Assembly: GCA_002314715.1 (NCBI GenBank)
Contig: DCGY01000057.1
Span: 1-56,516 of the forward strand
Source: Lachnospiraceae bacterium UBA1766
GTDB lineage: Bacteria > Bacillota > Clostridia > Lachnospirales > Lachnospiraceae
Reading direction: 5' to 3'
Length of the DNA stretch: 56,516 nucleotides
In this document: in pieces, positions 8,400-17,588 of the stretch
Layout of the letters: every line of letters begins with the position of its first letter
Position numbering within the stretch: position 1 is the stretch's first letter
Notes under the pieces: generated by a model
What the model was told of the DNA's origin: nothing
Database searches by the model: none
The model's input: only the letters and a program-made list of their open reading frames with translations
Program-made: the position numbers and the translations under genes

Positions 8400-9773
8400 A
8401 TGAAAGACAGAGGAATTTATAAAAAAGCCATGGCTTTGGCTATACCGATGATGATTCAAAGCGGTATTACCAATGCAGTGGGCCTGGTAGATAATCTGAT
8501 GGTAGGTAGTCTGGGAACGGAAAGCATGACGGCAGTATCCATAGCCGGTCAGCTTTTATTCGTATTCAGTCTGGCTGTCTTTGGAGGTTTATCCGGGCCG
8601 GGTATTTACGGAGCACAGTATTACGGACAGGGCAATGAAGAAGGTGTTAAAAATATCTTTCGACTAAAGTGTTGGATGGTATCTATCATTGTGGCCTGCG
8701 GAATTGCTATTTTCTTACTTTTCGGTTCAAATCTATTATTACTGTATCTTCAGGGAGAGGAATCGGGCATTGATGCGGCACTTACCCATTCCCTGGGGCA
8801 GCAATATCTATTGATTATGTTGATTGGTTTGATCCCTTTTGGTATTACGCAAATATATGCAGGTAGTTTGCGCGAAACCGGAGAGAGTATTAAACCAATG
8901 GTTGCGGGACTTGTATCGGTAGTTTGTGATATTATTTTTAATTATCTACTGATATATGGTAAGTTTGGATGTCCAAAACTTGGGGTAAGAGGTGCAGCGG
9001 TTGCAACCGTAATAGCCAGATTTGTGGAATGTGCTACCATAGTCATCTGGGCTCAGTGTGATTTAAAGAAGCATACATTCCTAAAGGGAATTTACAAAAC
9101 AATGTTGGTTCCTTTATCGCTTGCAAGAACAGTTGTAATAAAAGGGTTGCCGATTTTCTTGAATGAGTTTATGTGGGCCGGCGGAATGGCTACCATGACA
9201 CAGTGCTTTTCTACAAGAGGCTTGCCGATTGTTGCAGGTTCCAATATTGCAAATGCCCTATGCAATTTGTTAAATGTAGTGTTCATCGCAATGGGCAATG
9301 CGGTGGGTATCCTTACAGGCCAGATGCTGGGTGCTTCGGAATATGAGAGAGCAAAGAGGGATTCTGTAAAACTTATGCGATTTACCGGTGTGATATGCAT
9401 AGGATTAACCATAATCTTGATTGCATTTTCAAAATACTTCCCTATGTTATATGAAACCACGGATGAAGTAAGACGCTATGGTACGAACTTTATTATCATC
9501 ACAGCGCTGTTCTTCCCGGTGCAGGGTTATTTGAATGCGTTGTATTTTACTCTTCGATCCGGCGGAAAAACCATAATTACATTTTTGTTTGACAGTATTT
9601 ATACCTGGGTACTTCCGGTGCCACTTGCATTTGTATTATGCAGATTCACCCCGATTTCCATCTATATCATTTTCGTAATTATTCAGTCTGCGGATATTAT
9701 CAAGGTTCTGATTGGATACAAATTAATAAAGAAGGGTGTATGGGTTACCAATCTGGTAGATAAAGAAGAATAG
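8400..9773 (+). CDS. MATE family efflux transporter
   Basis: A 457-residue, 12-segment inner-membrane protein of the multidrug and toxic compound extrusion family, exporting substrates in exchange for Na+ or H+. Diagnostic stretches are LAIPMMIQSGITNAVGLVDN at the start, the VSIAGQLLF loop and the mid-protein repeat beginning with the second bundle near residue 240. The upstream ATG at 8388 has no ribosome site, whereas the ATG at 8400 follows GAGGG by five bases, so I start there. It is probably its own unit or heads the run that continues into the receiver-like gene 18 bp downstream. The substrate cannot be predicted. Confidence 0.9.
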   Translation: MKDRGIYKKAMALAIPMMIQSGITNAVGLVDNLMVGSLGTESMTAVSIAGQLLFVFSLAVFGGLSGPGIYGAQYYGQGNEEGVKNIFRLKCWMVSIIVACGIAIFLLFGSNLLLLYLQGEESGIDAALTHSLGQQYLLIMLIGLIPFGITQIYAGSLRETGESIKPMVAGLVSVVCDIIFNYLLIYGKFGCPKLGVRGAAVATVIARFVECATIVIWAQCDLKKHTFLKGIYKTMLVPLSLARTVVIKGLPIFLNEFMWAGGMATMTQCFSTRGLPIVAGSNIANALCNLLNVVFIAMGNAVGILTGQMLGASEYERAKRDSVKLMRFTGVICIGLTIILIAFSKYFPMLYETTDEVRRYGTNFIIITALFFPVQGYLNALYFTLRSGGKTIITFLFDSIYTWVLPVPLAFVLCRFTPISIYIIFVIIQSADIIKVLIGYKLIKKGVWVTNLVDKEE

Positions 9774-9791
9774 AACGCAAGGAGGTTCGCA

Positions 9792-10091
9792 ATGGAAAAG
9801 ACTATGAAAATTTGGGTGGATGATGAGAGACCTACACCAAGCGGATACCATGGAGCAAAGTCTGTTAATCAGGCGATTGCTTTGATTGAGTTTGCGGAAG
9901 AGAAACAGATTGAAATTGAACTCCTGGACTTGGATCATGATTTGGGACAATATGCATACGATGGAGGAGATGCGATTCGTTTGCTGGATTACCTGGTGGA
10001 AAGGGGTACATTTTATCCGATTAAAATTCATACACAAAATACGGTCGGAAGACAGAATATTCAAAGAGTTTTAGACCGATTTTGGAATTAA
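9792..10091 (+). CDS. Small stand-alone receiver-like protein (cREC type)
   Basis: A 99-residue protein with the pattern of the cyclic-phosphate-processing receiver (cREC) family: KIWVDDERPTP at the start, a central LLDLDHDLG, then DGGDAIRLLDYL and KIHTQNTVGRQNI. The DDERP and DLDHDLG motifs supply an acidic pocket like that of response-regulator receivers, but there is no output domain. Known members occur alone or beside RNA or DNA end-processing enzymes; none is adjacent here. A strong AAGGAGG ribosome site precedes the ATG. It lies between the MATE transporter and the glycosyltransferase, so context does not define its role. The family name is from memory of the motifs, not a search. Confidence 0.65.
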   Translation: MEKTMKIWVDDERPTPSGYHGAKSVNQAIALIEFAEEKQIEIELLDLDHDLGQYAYDGGDAIRLLDYLVERGTFYPIKIHTQNTVGRQNIQRVLDRFWN

Positions 10092-10104
10092 GTTCTTCCT
10101 GGAA

Positions 10105-10218
10105 ATGGGTGATAAGAGTTTGAACGTGGCTACAAGTAGCATGCGTCATTGGCAAGAGGCAAAGAGGATTATGAATGAATGCTTTACCTTGTTGCAAAAT
10201 ATTGGAGGTGTTATATGA
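10105..10218 (+). CDS. 37-residue ORF coupled to the glycosyltransferase
   Basis: ATG-GGT-GAT opens a 37-residue frame ending in QNIGGVI. Its TGA overlaps the ATG of the next gene (ATGA), the classic arrangement for translational coupling. The peptide contains a likely amphipathic helix, MRHWQEAKRIMNECFTLL. The ribosome site is poor (CTGGAA). It may be a leader peptide, a genuine small protein or chance. The overlap and the sensible composition argue for keeping it. Confidence 0.35.
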   Translation: MGDKSLNVATSSMRHWQEAKRIMNECFTLLQNIGGVI

Positions 10219-11657
10219 AGGTATGCTTATTGAATGATTCTTTTCCACCGGTGATTGACGGTGTAGCGAATGTTGTCTTGAATTATGCATCTATTATGCA
10301 AACAAAAAAAATGGCGGAAGTTATGGTTTGTACCCCGGAGTATCCGGGAACAGACTATTCAGTATATCCTTATAAAGTTGTTCCTTATCAAAGTTTTGAT
10401 ACCACAAAAATTGTTAAAGGATATCGCGCGGGAAATCCCTTTGATTTTAAGGAATTAAGGGATATGGCAGCGTTTGCACCGGATATTATTCATACCCATT
10501 GTCCTGTGGCTTCTTCTTATGTAGCAAGAATGCTTCGTTCAAAAACAGATGCCCCCGTAGTATTTACATATCATACCAAGTTTGATGAGGATATTGCGAA
10601 GGCGGTAAAGGTAGAGTTTATTCAAAAAGAAACCATTAAGGTATTGGTGAATAACATCGAGGCTTGCGATGAGGTATGGGTTGTAAGTGAAGGCGCAGGA
10701 GAAAATCTTAAATCCCTGGGTTATCAGGGCGATTATCGCGTTATGAATAACGGCGTGGATTTTGCAAAAGGCAGAGTGGCAAAAGAAGAGGTGGAGGAAG
10801 TGGTAAAGGACTATGATCTCCCCAAGGACGTCCCGGTATTCTTATTTGTTGGAAGAATGATAGAGTACAAGGGTATCCCGGTTATTTTGGATGCGATGTC
10901 TATGTTAAAGGAAGCCGGTGTAGATTTCCGTATGGTGTTTATCGGAAGCGGACCGGACTTGGATAAATATAAAAAGATTGCATCGGAAAAGGGGTTGGCG
11001 GAAGGTTCTGCCTGCGGTAAGTGTATCTTTACCGGTCCTATCTACGACAGAAATGCACTAAGAGCATGGAATACCAGATCGGATGTCTTTTTGTTTCCAT
11101 CAACATACGATACCAATGGTATTGTGGTCAGAGAAGCGGCAGCCTGTGGACTTCCCAGTGTCTTAATTAAAGGAAGCTGCGCGGCAGAAGGAATTACCGA
11201 CGGAAGAAATGGTTTTCTGATTGAAAAAACAGCAAAAGATATGGCAGAGCTTTTATTGAAGATCACAAAGGATATGGACCATATTCATCAAATCGGGCAA
11301 AATGCCATGGATGAGATTTATATTTCCTGGGACGATAGTGTAGCGGTTGCTTTCGATCGATATCAGCAAATCATTGAGAGAAAAAAGATGACAAAAAATC
11401 TTACCACTTCTCAATACATTTCCGAGACCTTTACGGATATGACCGATGAAATCGCAAGTACGATTACCACGATGATTCAAAAACCTTATAAATCCTTCGA
11501 TAACATGTTGAACAATGTGGGGGATTTGGCAGAGCATTTCCAGGTAGAGGTGGGAGGGCATATTTCCAATGCCTATGACGGTCTGAAAGACGGCCTAAAA
11601 ACTTCTATTAAGATAGTACATCAGGATATTGTCGATTTTTGGCATGAAGAGAATTAA
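10215..11657 (+). CDS. GT4 family glycosyltransferase
   Basis: A 480-residue retaining GT-B glycosyltransferase. The N-terminal Rossmann domain opens with MKVCLLNDSFPPVIDGVANV, matching the glucosyl-diacylglycerol synthase branch of GT4. The donor-binding domain carries FVGRMIEYKGIPVIL near residue 215 and the E-x7-E motif REAAACGLPSVLIKGSCAAE near residue 305. After the catalytic core, residues 395-480 form an unusual amphipathic helical tail that could hold the enzyme to the membrane surface. The start is the ATG at 10215 with GGAGG seven bases upstream. A role in glycolipid synthesis is likely; it may instead act on a cell-surface polymer. Confidence 0.85.
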   Translation: MKVCLLNDSFPPVIDGVANVVLNYASIMQTKKMAEVMVCTPEYPGTDYSVYPYKVVPYQSFDTTKIVKGYRAGNPFDFKELRDMAAFAPDIIHTHCPVASSYVARMLRSKTDAPVVFTYHTKFDEDIAKAVKVEFIQKETIKVLVNNIEACDEVWVVSEGAGENLKSLGYQGDYRVMNNGVDFAKGRVAKEEVEEVVKDYDLPKDVPVFLFVGRMIEYKGIPVILDAMSMLKEAGVDFRMVFIGSGPDLDKYKKIASEKGLAEGSACGKCIFTGPIYDRNALRAWNTRSDVFLFPSTYDTNGIVVREAAACGLPSVLIKGSCAAEGITDGRNGFLIEKTAKDMAELLLKITKDMDHIHQIGQNAMDEIYISWDDSVAVAFDRYQQIIERKKMTKNLTTSQYISETFTDMTDEIASTITTMIQKPYKSFDNMLNNVGDLAEHFQVEVGGHISNAYDGLKDGLKTSIKIVHQDIVDFWHEEN

Positions 11658-11693
11658 AGGAAAATATATTTTCCTTTTCTCAAAGGAGAAAAT

Positions 11694-13343
11694 ATGTCTG
11701 GCGAATGGTATAAGGAAAAGTCTTTTTACCAAATATGGATTCGAAGTTTCTGTGACGGCAATGGTGACGGAATCGGAGACCTTTATGGCGTATATGACAA
11801 ATTGAATTATATTAAATCATTGGGAGTGGACGGCATATGGTTTTCACCGATTTATCCGTCTCCGAATGCGGACTTTGGGTATGACATTTCCGATTATAAA
11901 AATATACATCCGGAATATGGCGATTTGGAGCAGTTTCAAAAGGTATTGGCAAAGGCCCATGAATTGGGACTTAAAGTCATCATGGATCTGGTTATTAACC
12001 ATACCTCAGATGAACATCCCTGGTTTATTGAAAGCTGTAAAGGAAAAGATAACCCCTACAGCGACTATTATATTTGGAGAGATGCAAAAGACGGAAAGCT
12101 TCCAAATAACTGGGATTCTTTGTTTGAAGGGAAAGCCTGGGAGTATGTGGCATCAAGGGATCAGTATTATCTTCACATTTTTGCGAAAAAGCAGCCGGAC
12201 TTGAATATGGACAATCCGAAGGTTCGTGAAGAAGTAAAAAGTATTATGCGTTTTTGGCTGGATATGGGAGTGGATGGTTTTCGGGAAGATGTTATTACTT
12301 TTATCTCAAAGGCGGACGGACTTCCAAACGGACTTCCCTTTATTCCAATGGCAAACGGAATGCCTTATTACAAAGATGGGCCGCATATTCATGAGTATTT
12401 GGCAGAATTTCGAGAAGTGTGTAATGAGTATGATTGCTTTCTTTTGGGAGAAGGCCCTATGACAACTACGAAGTCGGCTCTTCAGTATATGACAGGTGAG
12501 CATAAATCCTTGGATATTATGTTTAACTTTGATCATATGATGGCGGACTGCTTCATGACGGAATATGTACACAGACCGTTCAAATTGACCAAGCTAAAGT
12601 CGGCGTACAGCAAATGGCAAAAGGAGTTAAACGGAAAAGCCTGGAATACTCTTTATATCGAAAATCATGATCACCCCAGAGTACTCAGCCGGTACGGAAA
12701 TGAAAAGTATCACAGGGAAAGCGGTACCATGCTTGCGGCAAGTTTTTTGTTTCAGCAGGGAACACCGTTTATTTATCAGGGTCAGGAAATCGGCATGACC
12801 AACATTCGGCTGGATTCTATTGATAAATATGTGGATGTTTCATCGAAAACCAACTATAATAAGTTTCATATAAAAGATCCGATTGATAAAAGACTGGAGC
12901 GTATTTATCATTCCAGCCGCGATTCCGCAAGGACTCCCATGCAGTGGGATGACACGGAGAATGCCGGATTCTCCACGCATACACCATGGTTTTATGTAAA
13001 CGAGAATTATAAGAAAATAAATGTGAAGAAACAGGAAAAAGATCCCCTCAGTATTTTAAACTTTTATCGAACGTGTTTGGCGTATCGAAAAAATAACGAG
13101 GTAATCCTTTGGGGCGATTATAAGGAATATTTTCATTCGGATCCGTTTCTTTACGAATACGAAAGAAGCTATAAAGGAAAGAAGATTTTGGTTATGTGTT
13201 CTTTTTCCAAACATATTATGCCGGTAATGCTTCCGAAAGAATATAAAGACAAACACGGTAAGGTAGTAATCTGTAATTACAAAGAACATGACAAACATTA
13301 CCTAAAGCCCTATGAAACCAGGATTTATGAAGTACGTGACTGA
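11694..13343 (+). CDS. GH13 alpha-glucosidase (oligo-1,6-glucosidase type)
   Basis: A 549-residue cytoplasmic glycoside hydrolase of GH13 subfamily 31. The (beta/alpha)8 barrel holds the nucleophile Asp199 in GFREDVI, the acid/base Glu253 in LLGEGPM and Asp326 in ENHDHPR. The valine after the nucleophile and the region V motif QPDLN mark the alpha-1,6-preferring branch. It would hydrolyse isomaltose-type linkages and short alpha-glucans. There is no signal peptide. AAAGGAG precedes the ATG. It follows the glycosyltransferase by 36 bp and precedes the GGDEF gene by 17 bp, so the three may share a transcript, although a sugar transporter is missing. Confidence 0.92.
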   Translation: MSGEWYKEKSFYQIWIRSFCDGNGDGIGDLYGVYDKLNYIKSLGVDGIWFSPIYPSPNADFGYDISDYKNIHPEYGDLEQFQKVLAKAHELGLKVIMDLVINHTSDEHPWFIESCKGKDNPYSDYYIWRDAKDGKLPNNWDSLFEGKAWEYVASRDQYYLHIFAKKQPDLNMDNPKVREEVKSIMRFWLDMGVDGFREDVITFISKADGLPNGLPFIPMANGMPYYKDGPHIHEYLAEFREVCNEYDCFLLGEGPMTTTKSALQYMTGEHKSLDIMFNFDHMMADCFMTEYVHRPFKLTKLKSAYSKWQKELNGKAWNTLYIENHDHPRVLSRYGNEKYHRESGTMLAASFLFQQGTPFIYQGQEIGMTNIRLDSIDKYVDVSSKTNYNKFHIKDPIDKRLERIYHSSRDSARTPMQWDDTENAGFSTHTPWFYVNENYKKINVKKQEKDPLSILNFYRTCLAYRKNNEVILWGDYKEYFHSDPFLYEYERSYKGKKILVMCSFSKHIMPVMLPKEYKDKHGKVVICNYKEHDKHYLKPYETRIYEVRD

Positions 13344-13360
13344 TAGGAGGTACGCAACAA

Positions 13361-14350
13361 ATGAATAATAATATCATAAGTGCAATCTGCCTGATTTGGG
13401 CATTGGCTGCCAGTGGATTATGCTTTTATTTATATGATTGCCTTCTGAAAAAACGAAAAAAACTGAATATCCAAAGTAGTCGGTTACAAGCTTTTGCGGA
13501 TATTTACAATACCATGCACATTATTAATCTGAAGGAGAACACCGTCTGTGAGTTCAAATCGACAAAAGAAATTCAAGATTTGGGTGACACAAAAGGAAAA
13601 GCAGATGAATTGATGGAAAAGGTGATTCGCGGAGCAACGTCTCCGGAATACTTGGAAAAGGCTTTGGCATTTACTGATTTGGCAACCCTTTCCGAACGCA
13701 TGAAAAATGTTCAAACCCTTTCCGGGGAATTCCATGGTATCAATTTATGGTATAGAGGAAGATTTATTGTAGTAGATCGTGACGATAATGGAAGTCCAAT
13801 CAATGTAATCTGGGCTACGGTTATAGTACAGGAAGAGAAAAAGAGAGAAGAAGGTCTGATTCAAATATCAATGACAGATGAACTGACCGGATTAAGTAAC
13901 CGACGAGCAATGGAAGAAGCGATAGAAAGATACAATCAGGAGCAAAATGAAAACATTACGATTGTTTCTTTGGACTTAAACGGATTGAAGAGGGTAAATG
14001 ATACGCTGGGACATGCAAAGGGAGATGCCATAATCGTGGCGGCATCCTGCTGTATGAAAAAAGCTTTTTCTGAGTACGGGGAAGTATATAGAACCGGTGG
14101 TGATGAGTTTTTGGCAATTCTTAAGACGTCCGCAGATGAGCTTGACCAAGTATTTCGCGCTTTTGAAACAGAAATTGAGACCTATAAAGAGGCTTTTCTG
14201 AACGGGGTGTCTGTTTCTTACGGTTATGTAAACAGAGAGGAATTTCCCGGGAAAACCATCGGACAATTAATGGTTTTGGCCGATGAGAGAATGTATGAAA
14301 TGAAGAAAAACTATTATGAGCATTTCGGAATAGATCGCAGAAAACGTTGA
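13361..14350 (+). CDS. Membrane-anchored diguanylate cyclase (GGDEF)
   Basis: A 329-residue protein with one N-terminal membrane helix (residues 5-26), a PAS-like segment from about 45 to 155, and a GGDEF domain from about 165 to 325. The active-site signature is intact as RTGGDEF, and DLNGLKRVND supplies the upstream metal-binding part. It should make cyclic di-GMP from GTP. The RxxD inhibitory site normally found five residues before GGDEF is absent, so product inhibition through that site is not expected. The ATG has an AGGAGG site upstream. It is the only complete GGDEF gene seen here, against three HD-GYP genes. Confidence 0.9.
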   Translation: MNNNIISAICLIWALAASGLCFYLYDCLLKKRKKLNIQSSRLQAFADIYNTMHIINLKENTVCEFKSTKEIQDLGDTKGKADELMEKVIRGATSPEYLEKALAFTDLATLSERMKNVQTLSGEFHGINLWYRGRFIVVDRDDNGSPINVIWATVIVQEEKKREEGLIQISMTDELTGLSNRRAMEEAIERYNQEQNENITIVSLDLNGLKRVNDTLGHAKGDAIIVAASCCMKKAFSEYGEVYRTGGDEFLAILKTSADELDQVFRAFETEIETYKEAFLNGVSVSYGYVNREEFPGKTIGQLMVLADERMYEMKKNYYEHFGIDRRKR

Positions 14351-14405
14351 CATATGTGCAATTTTTGAACGATACGTATACATAATGTGCAACATTTCAT
14401 ATGGT

Positions 14406-14447
14406 GAAAAAATCACTTTTATTGTAAGATAAAAGTGATTTTTTTTA
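14406..14447. terminator. Bidirectional-looking terminator
   Basis: Arms AAAAATCACTTTTA and TAAAAGTGATTTTT with an 8-nt loop, followed by further T residues on the plus strand. It ends the GH13-GGDEF run. Confidence 0.85.
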
Positions 14448-14496
14448 TTTGATAAAACGAATGATTGAGTGAAGGTTATTTGAGGGGGAGATATTT

Positions 14497-16515
14497 ATGA
14501 AACAAAAAAGCATGAAAGCATTTTGCCTGTTGCTCTGTGTGTCTATGCTGGCGGGAATGGTTGGCTGTGGGGAGCCAAAACAGTCCGTAGGGGAGTCGGA
14601 TTCCGTACAGGTATCTGCAACCCGGGAGAGTGGTTCAGAACCATTTGAGACGGAAGAATCCAAAACAGAAGAAAAAATCCGAATCAGTGATTTCTATCAG
14701 TACGCAAATGGGGATTGGTTAAATACACTCAATTTGGACGGGGAGAATAATTATGCGGAACGTAACAATTACCTTATCCAAAAACAAAATGCTACCATTC
14801 TGAATTGGATTGATTCCGATGCGTCTACACTTTCGGATGATAAAGGCATGTACAACGTGATTCGTTTCCTGCAACAGGTCATGAAGGAAGATGAAAACGA
14901 AGCGCTTGTAACGAAAAAATTGATGGAAGATATGGAAATCATTGACCGGGTTTCCGGCTTGGATGAATTATATGAGTTATATAAACAGGATTTTTATTTG
15001 GGTGTAAATAATATTTGGAATGTGTCTTTGGAACGCCTGGGTAGTTCCTATTATCATACACTTGTATATCCAATGCCGCTTTTTTCGGATACCAGGCAAA
15101 GTGAGTACGGAAATATCGAAGACGAGTTTAACAAGCTGCTTATTGAGGCAGGGTTTGAAAAAGCAGAAGCTTCGAAAATTGCAAAAAATGCGGCAATGAT
15201 GGAACTATTGTTATTGCAGTATTATGAAAATTCGGATGGAACATTAAATCAATACAACCGTTTCGTGGAGGAAGAAAGAGGTTTGCAGGTTCCGGTTGTA
15301 GCTGTTTTGGCAGAACAGGAAATGGTGAACCTAAAAAAGCAGTACCTGGCACCGCCGGATTTGGCAGATTTATTTAATATGATTTATCAAGAACAAAATC
15401 TGGAAATCCTGAAGGATTATCTAAAGTTTGGCACAGCGATTCGAATAAAGGCGGGATGCTGTATGTCCTATATGGATCCCTTATCAAGTGCAATGAAGCA
15501 GTTATATGGATATACGGATGAAATGGACGGGTTTGAATATGATATCCTTATGCATGCACAAACATTTCGTATGAGTGGTACCTTATCCCGGTATTATACG
15601 GAAGTTACTTTGGGTGCTGAAAGAATGGCAGCATTGGAAGATATGACCAAGGATATCATCGGTGGGGTGCGTGCGATGATCAAAGGCAGCTCCTGGCTTT
15701 CCGTTCACGGAAAAGAATTGGCACAAAGAAAAATTAATCATATGGGAATCTATTTGGGAACAGATGGAACAGAGAACGTATTTGATGATTGGGATTTCCA
15801 AGATAATGTGTATGATAATGTAAAAAAGATATATGGATGCCTAAAGGATGCCGAACGAAAAAAAACGGATGAAAATACCCGAATAATTGAAATTACCAGC
15901 AATCCTTTGGAATATAACGCGTACTATAATGCGGGAGAAAATGCATTTATGTTTGGATCTGCCGCACTGAGTATTCTGGCAGAATATCCGGACGCAAGCT
16001 ATGAGACCATGCTGGGACTTATCGGGGAAACGATGGCCCACGAGATTGGACACGCTTACGACTACAATGGAAGCTTATATGATGAAAACGGCGTGGAAAA
16101 TATGTGGATGACGGAAGAGGAATACAATGAGTATTTAAAGATTGTAGAAAATGTAAAGAACTTCTATGACGGAAAAACATCTAACCTTGGGAACAAAATT
16201 GATGGAGATTTGGTGAAAATGGAGGCTTTTGCGGATATGATGGCGGTTGAGTGCTGCTTGAAAATTCTTGAGCAAAGAGAGAGTTCGGACTATGATGCCT
16301 TCTTTACGGCATATGCCAAATGTTTTGCAACGGCTTATACCAAAGAATACGAAGAAGAAAGTATTATTACGGATACACATGCTCCAATCCGTGAACGCAT
16401 TAATTATACATTGGGTCAGTTTGACCGGTTTTATCAGGTTTATGATGTGGATGCCGGCAGTCCTTATTATATAAAGAGCGAGGATAGGGCATGGCAGTTG
16501 TGGGAGACGAAATAA
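14497..16515 (+). CDS. M13 family zinc metallopeptidase lipoprotein
   Basis: A 672-residue neprilysin/PepO-type peptidase. The signal peptide ends in the lipobox LAGMVGC, so the mature enzyme should be lipid-anchored outside the cell membrane, followed by a Ser/Glu-rich linker. The N-terminal M13 domain begins DFYQYANGDWL near residue 66. The catalytic domain has the zinc motif HEIGH at residues 515-519 and the third ligand Glu576 in EAFAD, with Asp580 in place. The length is near the family norm of 630-700. The ATG is preceded by GAGGGGGAG. It would degrade short external peptides. It stands alone between a terminator and the next regulator gene. Confidence 0.92.
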   Translation: MKQKSMKAFCLLLCVSMLAGMVGCGEPKQSVGESDSVQVSATRESGSEPFETEESKTEEKIRISDFYQYANGDWLNTLNLDGENNYAERNNYLIQKQNATILNWIDSDASTLSDDKGMYNVIRFLQQVMKEDENEALVTKKLMEDMEIIDRVSGLDELYELYKQDFYLGVNNIWNVSLERLGSSYYHTLVYPMPLFSDTRQSEYGNIEDEFNKLLIEAGFEKAEASKIAKNAAMMELLLLQYYENSDGTLNQYNRFVEEERGLQVPVVAVLAEQEMVNLKKQYLAPPDLADLFNMIYQEQNLEILKDYLKFGTAIRIKAGCCMSYMDPLSSAMKQLYGYTDEMDGFEYDILMHAQTFRMSGTLSRYYTEVTLGAERMAALEDMTKDIIGGVRAMIKGSSWLSVHGKELAQRKINHMGIYLGTDGTENVFDDWDFQDNVYDNVKKIYGCLKDAERKKTDENTRIIEITSNPLEYNAYYNAGENAFMFGSAALSILAEYPDASYETMLGLIGETMAHEIGHAYDYNGSLYDENGVENMWMTEEEYNEYLKIVENVKNFYDGKTSNLGNKIDGDLVKMEAFADMMAVECCLKILEQRESSDYDAFFTAYAKCFATAYTKEYEEESIITDTHAPIRERINYTLGQFDRFYQVYDVDAGSPYYIKSEDRAWQLWETK

Positions 16516-16610
16516 TCGGCAAAAGCGGGCTTCTAACATCATACGGAAGTCTCGAAAGCAGAAGGAAGTTGTATTCCATAAAAAGTGGGAAAACCGTGTA
16601 AATACGAGGT

Positions 16611-16625
16611 GTTACGGAGCGTAAC
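16611..16625. promoter_or_regulatory. Possible operator dyad
   Basis: A perfect inverted repeat, GTTACG-GAG-CGTAAC, lies upstream of the XRE regulator gene. Two further GTTAC strings occur within 50 bp. The function is inferred only from position. Confidence 0.35.
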
Positions 16626-16693
16626 AGAGTTGTTACAGCTCGTTTCTTGTGTGTTACTGCATGGGTGCGGTACGATGACTTGGCAAACAAAAC

Positions 16694-16708
16694 TGCCGTA
16701 ATACGGCA
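16694..16708. promoter_or_regulatory. Palindromic operator candidate before the XRE gene
   Basis: TGCCGTA-A-TACGGCA is a perfect 15-bp palindrome 24 bp before the start codon of the HTH regulator. Its size and place fit an autoregulatory site for an XRE dimer. Confidence 0.5.
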
Positions 16709-16731
16709 AACAGAATTAGGAGGTCACTCGT

Positions 16732-17304
16732 ATGACATTTGGAGAAAAATTAAAGGATGCAAGAAAAGAGGCAGGTTTATCTCAGGAGCAGTTAGCAGAA
16801 AAGATGTGTGTATCCAGATCGGCTATCGCGAAATGGGAAGCGGATAAGGGAATGCCGGATGTTAATAACCTAAAGGCGATTGCACAACTGCTGAACACAA
16901 GCGTTGATTACCTGTTGGATGATGATGAAAAAATCCATTTTAACGAAATAAAAGAACCGATTAATTTAGGAGATTTTGAAATAACAGGGAAATGCAGAGA
17001 TGCAAAAGATTCTGTATGTGTAGCAAAAAATACGGATGCGGACAGAATTTATGCATTGACTCGAAAGAAAAAGATGTCCAAAATAGAGTGGGTGATTGAT
17101 TTCCTTGTTCAGCCGGGCGTGGTTGATTTATTGGATCAAACAAAAGAATTTGCAGGTTTTTATTTGGTAGAAAAGGGTACAAAGCAGTATCTTGTAAAGG
17201 TTACTCAAGATTTTATTGTAACGAATGAACTGGCAACGAAAGTGGATTCCGGAAAGTTTATTGTGGGAAATCATCAGTATAAGAAAATGTATGCATTGGT
17301 TTAA
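16732..17304 (+). CDS. XRE family transcriptional regulator
   Basis: A 190-residue protein. Residues 4-60 are a Cro/C1-type helix-turn-helix with LSQEQLAEKMCVSRSAIAKW as the recognition region. The remaining 120 residues form a separate domain rich in short strands that resembles no family I can name. It is probably a ligand- or membrane-associated sensing domain, because the clostridial genes with this HTH are often paired with transporters. An AGGAGG site precedes the ATG. The palindrome at 16694-16708 is a likely self-operator. No clear target gene adjoins it. Confidence 0.85.
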   Translation: MTFGEKLKDARKEAGLSQEQLAEKMCVSRSAIAKWEADKGMPDVNNLKAIAQLLNTSVDYLLDDDEKIHFNEIKEPINLGDFEITGKCRDAKDSVCVAKNTDADRIYALTRKKKMSKIEWVIDFLVQPGVVDLLDQTKEFAGFYLVEKGTKQYLVKVTQDFIVTNELATKVDSGKFIVGNHQYKKMYALV

Positions 17305-17426
17305 GAGAATTTGATGCAGGACCGGACAGAATCAACCTATTGGTGATTGATGTAAGAATACCTCTGGACAGGGTGGCGACTGAAGAGATTTATTATTCTG
17401 AGAAAGACTACGATTGGAATACGTGT
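17283..17426 (+). pseudogene. Possible gene remnant in another frame
   Basis: Directly after the XRE gene, a different frame reads a protein-like string containing FDAGPDRINLLVIDVRI and EEIYYSEKDYDWN before TGA at 17424-17426. It has no start codon or ribosome site, and the in-frame stop at 17280-17282 closes its upstream end. It may be a decayed gene or a former C-terminal part joined by a frameshift. The call is weak. Confidence 0.25.
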
Positions 17427-17471
17427 TGAAATATATGGAAGAAGTATGATTGAATCGTTCGTTCTCATGGA

Positions 17472-17499
17472 AGACACACTTTAAAAGGTGTGTCTTTTT
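17472..17499 (+). terminator. Terminator upstream of the SdpR/SdpI unit
   Basis: AGACACAC and GTGTGTCT arms with an A/T-rich loop are followed by TTTTTC. Confidence 0.8.
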
Positions 17500-17523
17500 C
17501 TATTTAAAAAATATTTTAAATAG
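17500..17523. promoter_or_regulatory. SdpR-type operator 1
   Basis: A 24-bp dyad with outer arms CTATTTAAAA and TTTTAAATAG, just upstream of the -35 box. It is a near copy of the second operator. Confidence 0.7.
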
Positions 17524-17526
17524 TTA

Positions 17527-17555
17527 TTGACTGGAAATGTAGAAGGTGATATTAT
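17527..17555 (+). promoter_or_regulatory. Promoter of the SdpR/SdpI operon
   Basis: TTGACT (17527-17532) and TATTAT (17550-17555) with a 17-bp spacer. The promoter is bracketed exactly by the two dyads. Confidence 0.85.
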
Positions 17556-17579
17556 CTATTTAAAGAAAATTTTAAATAG
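17556..17579. promoter_or_regulatory. SdpR-type operator 2
   Basis: A 24-bp dyad with arms CTATTTAAA and TTTAAATAG, starting right after the -10 box and covering the transcription start. Together with operator 1 it would shut the promoter when the ArsR-type repressor binds. Confidence 0.75.
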
Positions 17580-17588
17580 GTGTGTGCT

